This document shows positions 63,098 through 64,000 of a DNA stretch of 64,000 nt, piece after piece. The stretch comes from Bradyrhizobium sp. ISRA464 (GTDB taxonomy: Bacteria; Pseudomonadota; Alphaproteobacteria; Rhizobiales; Xanthobacteraceae). Numbering within the stretch: position 1 is the stretch's first letter; every line of letters begins with the position of its first letter. The stretch covers positions 1,240,001-1,304,000 of the forward strand of contig NZ_CP094526.1 of NCBI RefSeq assembly GCF_029910095.1, read 5' to 3'. Both the position numbers and the translations under genes were made by a program. The notes beneath the pieces are model-generated. The model was not told where the DNA came from and made no database searches. It was given only the letters and a program-made list of their open reading frames with translations.

Positions 63098-64000
63098 GTG
63101 TCTCTCCGCACCCCGCTGATGCTTCTCCTGATATCCCTGGGCGCCGTCGCCGCGGTGTGGTGGTGGCTGGGCATCCCGGCCAACCTGGCGTACGCACCGA
63201 TCGATCCAAATCGTAAAGTACAATGCATCTCATACGCTCCCTTCCGTAACAATCAGACGTCACTTTCGTCGGCGACGCAGGTGTCGCGGGAGCAGATCGC
63301 GGAAGATCTCGCCCAGCTTGCGAAGATAACCGACTGCATCCGTACCTATGCGACCGATCTTGGTCTCGATCAAATTCCCGAGCTTGCGGCGAAGGCGGGG
63401 CTGAAAGTCATTCAGGGCATTTTTCTTGATAGGGACCGGCAGAAGAATTCAACTCAGATATCAACGGGGATACGTCTCGCCAGGAAATATCCGGAAACCA
63501 TCATCGCGCTCGTGGTCGGCAACGAGGTCTTGTTGCGTAAAGAAATGACAGCTTCCGACCTCGCCGCCACGATCCGCTCGATCAAGGCGCAGGTCACTGT
63601 GCCCGTCACCTATGCCGACGTCTGGGAGTTCTGGCTGAGCAATCGCGAACTTTACGACGCCGTCGATTTCGTCACGATTCACATCCTGCCATATTGGGAA
63701 AATGTTCCAGTCCGGGCGGAATTTGCTGCCGCTCACGCTGACACGATTCGCCGGCAGATAGCGTCGGTTTTTCCGGGCAAGGAAATCGTGATCGGAGAAA
63801 TCGGCTGGCCGAGCGAGGGGCGAATGCGCGAGTCAGCTCTACCGTCGCGCATCAATCAGGCGCGGGTGGTCTCGGAGGTCCTCGACCTTGCTCGGCGCGA
63901 GCATTTCCGCGTCAATCTGTTCGAGGCCTATGATGAATCGTGGAAGCGAGAGATCGAGGGTACGATCGGCGGATCTTGGGGCTTGTTCGATTCCGAGCAG
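63098..64000 (+). CDS. GH17-type beta-glucan protein, 5' part (runs off the window)
   Basis: The first 301 codons of a gene with no stop before the window end. Signal/anchor segment about 7-27 (PLMLLLISLGAVAAVWWWLG), then a glycoside hydrolase 17 domain. The two catalytic Glu are in VVGNEVLL (acid/base) and EIGWPSEG (nucleophile). The group occurs in rhizobial beta-(1,6)-glucan synthases (NdvC-like), which carry a large membrane part after this domain. The GTG at 63098 is the likely start; an ATG eight codons in is an alternative. Confidence 0.75.
   Translation, partial: MSLRTPLMLLLISLGAVAAVWWWLGIPANLAYAPIDPNRKVQCISYAPFRNNQTSLSSATQVSREQIAEDLAQLAKITDCIRTYATDLGLDQIPELAAKAGLKVIQGIFLDRDRQKNSTQISTGIRLARKYPETIIALVVGNEVLLRKEMTASDLAATIRSIKAQVTVPVTYADVWEFWLSNRELYDAVDFVTIHILPYWENVPVRAEFAAAHADTIRRQIASVFPGKEIVIGEIGWPSEGRMRESALPSRINQARVVSEVLDLARREHFRVNLFEAYDESWKREIEGTIGGSWGLFDSEQ

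Overview
The window is a GC-rich chromosomal segment that looks like Bradyrhizobium or a close relative in the Nitrobacteraceae (inference). The grounds are an aa3 cytochrome oxidase cluster, plant-type GshA, a class I lysyl-tRNA synthetase, a PodJ-like polarity factor, TIGR02186/TauE genes, a partial GH17 beta-glucan gene and many short palindromic repeats of the kinds common in that group. I found no rRNA, tRNA or CRISPR, and one insertion sequence (IS110 family, about 13.4-14.8 kb).

Layout. 0-5 kb: Rieske oxygenase, PhaC-like hydrolase, RidA, FAD dehydrogenase. 5-13.3 kb: a ClpP-like secreted protein, a small membrane protein with SCO, a family-3 solute-binding protein, LysK, a class II aldolase, an S24/LexA-like regulator, DUF952 and PyrD. 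14.8-17.2 kb: MATE pump, MBL hydrolase, DUF6460. 17.3-26.6 kb: the complete 'DNA ligase-associated' repair set, as two divergent pairs (ATP ligase + MBL exonuclease on the minus strand; Lhr-type helicase + PdeM phosphoesterase on the plus strand) flanking a methyltransferase and an orphan ABC binding protein. 26.6-27.4 kb: no gene, but a large multi-hairpin element. 27.4-36.5 kb: LysR with a divergent EamA/UlaG-like pair, TIGR02186-TauE, a second ClpP-like protein, PodJ-like factor. 36.8-43.4 kb: PadR, SnoaL-like protein, then acyl-CoA dehydrogenase, thiolase and a FadB/FadJ-type enzyme for beta-oxidation. 43.7-51.1 kb: GST and a divergent MarR regulator followed by GshA, PAN-domain protein, nucleotidyltransferase, a YjbR remnant, LepB, TldD, IalB. 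51.6-58.3 kb: coxB-ctaD-ctaB-small protein-ctaG-coxC-DUF983-surf1. 58.3-61.8 kb: EmrAB-type pump with divergent TetR. 62-64 kb: RibD-like reductase and a GH17 gene cut by the window end.

The most interesting signal is one palindromic element of about 130-150 bp that occurs both between genes and in frame inside two genes of the same repair system: the ATP ligase (18717-18866) and the Lhr-type helicase (23195-23337). The two genes read it in opposite senses, yet it keeps both reading frames open. The inner stem sequences differ between copies but stay complementary. A second repeat family ends in a hairpin whose arms also covary between copies. Three divergent regulator/target pairs (PadR, MarR, TetR) have clear operator-like repeats between the genes.
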